NCBI GenBank assembly: GCA_008931825.1
Contig: QXVZ01016066.1
Coordinates: 1 to 26,398 of the forward strand
Reading direction: 5' to 3'
DNA from: Phallusia fumigata
Taxonomy: Eukaryota; Chordata; Ascidiacea; Phlebobranchia; Ascidiidae
Length of the DNA stretch: 26,398 nt
Numbering within the stretch: position 1 is the first letter of the stretch; the number at the start of each line of letters is the position of its first letter. Both the position numbers and the translations under genes were made by a program. The notes under the pieces were generated by a model that had not been told where the DNA came from, did not search any database, and worked only from the letters and a program-made list of their open reading frames with translations. Shown one piece after another: positions 20,365 to 26,398 of this stretch.

Positions 20365-21423
20365 ATGATGAAAAGGGCCACTTGCTTTCTGCTTGTTGCC
20401 CTAACCTTGATCGTCTGTGTGGAATGCGGAAGCAGAAGGTCATATTCACGCCTGTTGAGTACATTAAATTTGTTTTGTGATCAGGGTTCAACATTTTCAT
20501 TCAATAATTCTGACCATACTTCATAAACTATAAAATCTCATTCTCAGCAGATACCGATACAGGAGCTCTGGCCGCAGACGGAGGTTTGTGTCCAGGTTTT
20601 TGCGAACTGGTTTCCGAGGCGTTCAAAGAGTGCTTGGTGGGGGCCATCATGGTGGGAATGGTGGAAGTTCGTGGCAAACAGCAGCGGCACAGTGTGCTCC
20701 TATGCTACGCGCTGCATACGGGTAAGTGACGTTATTATTTCCCTGCACGTGGAAACTGTTTTGAGCCAACTTTTACATTTATTACCATTGTTTATTGTAA
20801 CGTTTTTGTACGGTTTTATCTGGCATCGCATCTAAGTAATCGTTTTTTTGCAGTTGGTCATCTTGGCAGGAAATTTTTGTTCAGTTTTGTCCAAATGAAG
20901 TGGATTTAGTTTTACCCTACACGAGTTTACTTAAAGTGAAAATGCACTATTAATTCTGTTTTAGTGAGTAGAAAAAGTATATGTGCCTATTCTGTAATTG
21001 ATTTTCGTTTTTATAGAGATCATTCTCCATCAGACATGCCCAAGGAAGGTAAGGATGATCATATCCAACAATCTAATGTAAAAAATAAACACTAACCGGT
21101 TTCACCCTTCTCAAACTGTAGAATGCATTTTGCTGAATAAAATTGATTGGTTAATCGTTTGTTCTGAATGCGGTGCATCTTATCTGATTTTGTTAGTTGG
21201 CATTAAAACCAGTATCTTAAATAACCGTTTTGTGTGCTTTTTATTTTTCCCAGACGTCACTGCACTCAGTGAAAACGATGACTTTATGGACATGATGGAC
21301 ATTGTAAAACTGCTCGACAATCGAATGCAAACGAATGAAAAAGAAGACGATGAGAACAACAACGATAAAGAAAACGCGGATTTCAGCGAGTTTCTGGATG
21401 AAATTGACGCTGTGAATAAGTAA
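20365..21423 (+). CDS. Secreted Arg/Gly-rich peptide precursor with acidic tail (antimicrobial-peptide-like), gene 3
   Basis: Four coding exons: 20365-20438, 20551-20721, 21017-21048 (32 bases) and 21254-21423, all joined in frame to give 148 residues. Residues 1-21 are a signal peptide (MMKRATCFLLVALTLIVCVEC). The core has 13 Arg and no acid, with an RYRYRSSGRRRRF start, an amphipathic stretch, a Gly/His patch (GGGHHGGNGG) and one Cys. The tail opens GDHSPSDMPKED and has 22 Asp/Glu against six Lys/Arg. The tail opening and the core/tail phase-2 intron match genes 1 and 2, which fixes the family and the frame despite low core identity and opposite strand. The first donor (AGAAG|GTCATA) is weak. 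The acceptor TTCTCAGCAG allows a 3-base shift adding one Ser. Function as a defence peptide is inferred. Confidence 0.76.
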
Positions 21424-21608
21424 TTGCTAGGTGGCGCCGTTTGCTTCGATTGAGACGTTGCATTCAGGCAAAAAAAATTTTGTAGTCAGAACATTTGTGT
21501 ACATTTCAATCTGTATTGATTTATATTTCATTTTGGTTGCCATTCTACCCAAGGTTGTCACACACTGTAATTTTGAAGTTTTTCATGCTCTGCATTATAA
21601 CCGGTGAA

Positions 21609-21636
21609 AATAAATTTCGTAATTTGGTTCAATAAA
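21609..21636 (+). terminator. Polyadenylation signals of gene 3
   Basis: Two AATAAA motifs, at 21609-21614 and 21631-21636, about 190-210 bases beyond the stop codon. Confidence 0.55.
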
Positions 21637-21649
21637 GAATGTATAGTAA

Positions 21650-23083
21650 GTTTGTCATAAGAATGTAGATGTCTAATCACGCTAAAAACAGTTAGACGCA
21701 TTTGTTTTCGTTTTCAAGCAACAAGCTTTATATCAAACAAAAACTATAGGGTAGAAATCGAATAATAATGAAATTAAACAGTTTATTAACCGTAGTCTTG
21801 TCTAGCTGTTTAACAAACACAAAACGGAAAACATCAACACATTTCCTACTTAAAAGAGTTTGAATGTACTGGGGCATAAACATAGAAATGAAGGGCGATT
21901 TAATGAATAAGTTTGAATGTTACAGAAGTAATTTTAATGTTTTTAAGTTCACATGTACGATTTGAGGACAAATACAGGTGCCAATTAGAACCTGGTCACT
22001 TTTAGTTAAGGGTTGTTAAAAAATTTAAAGCAGTTTATCTTGAAGTAGCCCGTCAACTCGTTTTACGAGTCAGTCTGAAAGCAATCTTGGACGTTTGGCG
22101 CGAGCGGAGGTAACACCAGGCATGCATGAAGCGATCACGTGACAATCGAAACATACTGTTGAACAGCAAGTAGATTTCTTTGTCCAAGAACCGAGCTTAA
22201 CTACACTTGAATTTTATCCCGAATTGGGTAATTTTGCATACTGCGTTGAAGCAAATGTAATTACCAAGTCGCTGATAAAAAAGGTGTTGTCTTTTGGTAA
22301 CAGCTGTACAAGACAAGTGAATTTAAATTCTGACACACGATTGTACAAATTAAATGCACTAAATTAGTGATGTGTCACCCACGGACCGCGAAACGCTATA
22401 GGTGTGCTGTTTCCGACCGATTTAAATCCTTTTTGTTTTCACGTACAATAGAGCATTGCGTTATTATATTGCGAGTCTAAGTTGTTATATTGCTGAGATC
22501 GCAAAGTAACCAGCGCTTTCCTTTTACTTGTTTCGTTGCAAAGCAAATGATTTTTTCCTATTTTCAGGATATCAAAGCTTCTGTGTTGCAATAAAACAAA
22601 GTCAACCCACGGCAAACAAAAGGGCAGCCCACGGCAAAGTCCGACAATTATTGTATACGGTCTTCCAGTAACAGGTTGCACACCCCTTTACAATGTGATA
22701 AAGATCGATCTACGCAAAATTACCAGAAATGTTTAGTTGGTACAAATCCCAGCCAAAGCGTAAGCAACTCATACGCATCCTGACTCACATCTTAACCTGC
22801 AAGGCTATTAAAAAATCAGTGGTTGACCGAATAAAGTTGAGCAACACTTCATTTGGTAATTGCCGAGCGCATAATACTTCCTTCAATTAATCACTCAAAC
22901 CAACAGCACGATTCCAAAGCGCCCGTGGCAATCAAGGTGATTACAACGTTCACACCACGCTTCAAATGTCCTCAGTGTTGCCGTGATGGCAAAGGGAACA
23001 GTTCAATAGATTTGTTTCTGTGCAGAGGTAGTTAGTATTGTTGAAAAGGTCGTTTCTATCGTTTTTTTGTGTCTCTCGTACAG
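21650..23083. other. Intergenic stretch before the receptor gene
   Basis: No coding exon recognised. A possible 5' leader exon of the receptor ends near 23027 (GTGCAGAG then GTAGTT), but nothing in the sequence fixes its start. The short ATG frames here (22439-22681 minus, 22853-23035 plus) have no protein features. Confidence 0.35.
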
Positions 23084-23102
23084 GTTGCAAGCGTGTTCCA
23101 CA

Positions 23103-26100
23103 ATGGGGGATTTGTTGAACTTGACCAATAACAGGTGAATGACTTTTAAGTTTAGTATTAAAAAAAAAAGTCAGAAATATTCCATTATTGCGTTTTTACA
23201 ATCTAGTCGAATGGAGAGTGTTACATTGTATTTGTTTGTAAGTTTCCATTGTCCACTATTTACATCAGCTTGTAACAATTTTATGAGATCTTACGTTAGT
23301 TTTAAAATCAAAAAACGTAAGCGTAACTGCAATATGCATAGCAGCCATAACAGATACACACTCCTTTTGTGCGGAACCAATTAATTTAGGAATAAATTGT
23401 TTTTTTAGCGTTTATCGTCGCCCGTTCAGTGACGTATCGGTTGTAGTGACGTCATCAATTCTTCTTCCACTCTGCGCGTTTGGAATTGTGGCAAATCTCA
23501 TCACCATTTCGGTCATCGCGAAATCCGACAAGTTGAAGTGAGTATCCAAACATCATTTTAGTCCGAGTTGTTTTTTTTTTGTTCATGATCAAATAAGATA
23601 TTTCTGTTGTACATCTTTAGTGTATTTTGGCATTAAAATTCGTATGAATCGAAAACGGGGGTCTATTTGTAAACTTGTTTGCTCGTCAACCTTGATCCAC
23701 TAATTGCGTCCTTTACTTTTTTGCGCTTAAAAAAGTTATAACGCATATTCCCGCTTGGTAAATGCTTAAGTGGTTATGTGTCGCCATGTTTTTTCACCAA
23801 GCAAACTTTTTTACCAAACTGTTTTTCAGCTTTTACCAAAATGTTTTAATTCCGTTAATTTTCGAATGCAAATCAGTTACATTAGCTAAGGTAGTCATTA
23901 AGTTATTTTAGTTTTTCGTTTTTCTGTCGCCTAATATTTCTCACTTTCAAAAAATATAAATTTCAACCTTTTTGCACAATTTTTGAATCCACTGCAAAAA
24001 TAAGTCAATTTAAACCAGAACTTTTCCGTGTTTTTTAGGACGACATTCAACTACATGATAATGAGTCTCTGCGTGTCCGACCTTCTCTCTGCAACCATTA
24101 GTCCACTTTTCCTGTACAGAAGAACTTGGGGTTTTGATGAGTGGAACGCGTCAGGAACAATGTGCAAGGTAGAATTTTGCAATTTTGCCCCTACTCCCAT
24201 CAGAATTCTGGTCGGGTAATTTATGTTAGTTGCTATACAGATTCTCAAGTACAATGTGGCCTCTGCCCGTTGCGGGATTTAAACACAGATGCCCGAATTT
24301 GTTATTGTTCTCTTGTTTATTATTATGTAGCAGCTAATCTTTTATGTCACGCGTAATCTCGTTGTTATTCCATGCCAGATAATCTGGGCTGTAGATATTT
24401 GGACGTCATACGTCACTTCGACGCACATTCTTTTATTTGCTGTGGTCCGATTTCTTTCAGTGAAATGGCCAGCGGTGTATTACAAGATCAAGACTTTACA
24501 TATGAAAGTAAGTAAGCTGTATTATGTAGCGTCTTTATGAGATTTCTTGCATGTAAAGTGCACCCAAGTTTTAAGTGATGCCACACAACCACTAGCGTGG
24601 AAAAGTAAACGGCAAATGTGACAAAGACTGTAAAATTCCGACTTCCTGAATTAGCAATGCCACCCTAATCCAAACATCCCGAAAAACATTGTTGCGAGTT
24701 TTTAATTAATTTAGGAAGCATTGTTTACTGCAAGCGCTACTTAAATTCTCGGTTTAATATGGGATAATTCCATGAGCTCTGTAATCAACCAATTAAAGTA
24801 TTAATTGCTGGGGTTTAAACCCGACAATTGTCGTCATATAAGCAATTTGTCACCACAGATAACTGTACTGCTGTCAAATGTCTGAAATGTTTGCCTGAAT
24901 GCTCACCTGACCGTCTGAACATCGTTTGTTAAATCAATGTTAACCATTTACACCTCAATTGACCAACCCCTTTTGGCAACCAAAGTAAAAGATTTTTAAC
25001 ATTTGACAACTATCTTAAAACATCTGATTATTAATTAAAGTTTTTTTTAACGAAAGATTTACTGTTTCATAAAATGTCAAAAATTGACAACCATGCTGCA
25101 AATTAATCAAAAAATGATGATTATTATGCGCATACTTACCAGAAAACATCAACGTTTACAACAGCAATCAGAATTATACATTTAACTTTACATTTTTTGT
25201 GTAATTATGGTGTTTGTCTTTTTCGCAAAGGTCAATTCATACAAGCAATCAGAATATATATTTAACTTTACATTTTTGTACAACTGCCCTGTGTTGTCTT
25301 TTTGCAAAGGTCAATTTGCACCAGCGATTAGAAGTACACATTAAACGTCGCATTTTTGGGTAACTGTGGTGTTTTTGCATTTTTAAAGGTCACCATCGCT
25401 CTTATTTGGTTTGCAACAATTTTCATTGGTTTCGTACCTTTCTCTATGTTCTTTGAGTCAAAAAAACGGGATCGTCAGAGCGATGGCGTGGATGCGAAAT
25501 GGCCGGCTTGCACCTTAAGTATTCATTGGTAAGTAGTAAAACTAAAATTGTCGTCATTATCAAACTTTCGTTTCTAATCCAGGCCCGAACTGTTGTGCCA
25601 ACTTAAATAAAGCGTTTAATTGAGACAAGCAAGAACCAGTTGAGTTTAAACATCTGGAGATGCACAGTATAGCATAATTGATGTTAAATAATTTCATAAT
25701 TGGTATTGAATGCAGTTGAATAATTTGAACTCCCAGATCCTTTTCTGTTTTTTCCTACAAAATCAGTTTATTGAGATACTGGCCCATTTTGTCACTTTAG
25801 TTACGCTGCATGTTTTAAAACTATCTTTAACCTATTAACCTGCGTATCTGGTGAAGCGTTTCATAAGTGAAGCATTTAAGAACTATTTGGGCCACTACAT
25901 TTTAAATTGGGCATCTTCTGCAAACAAAAAATGCTTTTGGTAAACTTGCTTTCGTTCCTAAGTGTTTTTACCAATCAGCTCGAAACAAAGATAATTTTCG
26001 AATCCTATTTACCGAAGAAAAACACAAATATGGATTCGAACATTTTGGTAACTAGAACACAGAGATTGTAACTCTGCTTTGTGCAGCTCTAATGGCAGCT

Positions 26101-26339
26101 TGTTTGCATTAAAACAAAAAGACTAGTTACGTAGTTTACCTGTCCGTAATTGAAGAATTGATGTTTATTATGGTCCTAACCAAGTATTTGTTTAATTTAC
26201 AGGGTGTCTACGTTCCGAACTTATTGCGTGATCGCTTACAGTATTATGTATTACGTGCCCATGCTTTTGCTTCTCTTGCTCTCTATCGCCATCACGTATG
26301 TGCTCTTCGACAAACGAAAACGACGCAAATCTATAATAG
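23103..26339 (+). CDS. Class A G-protein-coupled receptor, aminergic-like, partial (N-terminus to TM5)
   Basis: Six coding exons, 23103-23134, 23409-23537, 24039-24168, 24379-24507, 25389-25528 and 26203-26339, join in frame for 232 residues before the window ends. The N-terminus is short with an N-L-T glycosylation site. TM1 has GIVANL (Asn1.50), TM2 has SLCVSDLL (Asp2.50) and ECL1 has a Trp. TM3 starts at M-C-K with Asp seven residues after the Cys (D3.32, the amine-binding hallmark). TM3 ends VVRFLSVKWP, so the usual Asp-Arg-Tyr is Val-Arg-Phe. TM4 has its Trp (ALIWF), ECL2 its Cys (PACTLS) and TM5 its Pro (YYVPM). The basic DKRKRRK begins ICL3. TM6-7 lie to the right. Details such as RFLSV lean to the histamine H3/muscarinic side, but the ligand is unknown. 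The 23103 start follows an acceptor at 23084. Confidence 0.9.
25163..25392 (+). repeat. 79-bp tandem repeat carrying the splice acceptor of receptor exon 5
   Basis: Three units. The phrase (G)CAAAG then GTCAATT ends units at 25231 and 25310, and the true junction TTTAAAG then GTCACC is at 25389. These three points are exactly 79 bases apart. Inside each unit AGCAATCAGAA or AGCGATTAGAA, then ACATTTAACTTTACATTTT or a variant, recurs. The repeat therefore multiplied the intron end together with the first bases of the exon. Confidence 0.8.
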
Positions 26340-26398
26340 GTAAGAAGAAAATTACGCTGATTTTTGACCTACCTGGAATTAGTGGCTGAGTGGATATT

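Noticed and set aside
21130..21253. Upstream extension of gene 3's last exon to an ATG at 21130
   Set aside because: A strong acceptor (TTTTTCCCAG) at 21253 and in-frame joining to the 21017-21048 exon show that the upstream part is intron.

Overview
The window looks like nuclear DNA from a compact, AT-rich invertebrate chordate genome, most likely a tunicate of the Ciona type. Genes are split into small exons with GT-AG introns of roughly 100 to 900 bases. Promoters carry TATA boxes, and single undetermined bases (8041, 12276, 13467) sit at contig-like joins. No rRNA, tRNA, CRISPR array or intact transposon was recognised. The species assignment is inference; the exon structures are read directly from the sequence.

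Left part (1-3600, minus strand): two exons of a secreted or membrane leucine-rich-repeat (LRR) protein. A signal peptide plus N-terminal cysteine cap lies at 3218-3366 and an LRR exon at 1-99, with a TATA/CCAAT promoter near 3565. The roughly 3 kb between them holds a degenerate 61-bp repeat (331-640) and probably further exons that I could not place. From 3600 to 9880 I see no gene. The notable item there is a 1,114-bp sequence present twice in direct tandem (6927-8040 and 8042-9155) with an N exactly at the join.

Centre (9880-21640): a cluster of small secreted-peptide genes, the main interest of the window. Three members are readable: 10559-11094 (minus), 15449-15939 (minus) and 20365-21423 (plus). 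Each encodes a signal peptide, a strongly cationic core that looks like an amphipathic-helix antimicrobial peptide, and a separate acidic C-terminal tail. All three share an intron at the core/tail junction and a tail opening of D-x-S-P-x-[DE]-M. In two genes the core holds three 7-residue repeats with Lys, Trp/Leu and His in register. The minus-strand genes lie in repeating modules of about 2.35-2.39 kb (3' flank, gene, TATA promoter, conserved upstream block). Counting modules shows that the single N at 13467 replaces about 1 kb that should hold another family member. The second promoter copy at 12277-13232 looks like an unmerged overlap. A possible decayed terminal exon lies at 17632-17727. 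The flank upstream of the plus-strand gene is also duplicated.

Right part (23084-26398, plus strand): six exons of a class A G-protein-coupled receptor covering the N-terminus through TM5. It has an aminergic-type Asp in TM3 and a Val-Arg-Phe in place of the usual Asp-Arg-Tyr. The gene runs off the window. The intron before its fifth exon contains three 79-bp tandem units, each ending in a splice-acceptor-like sequence; the last one is the acceptor used.
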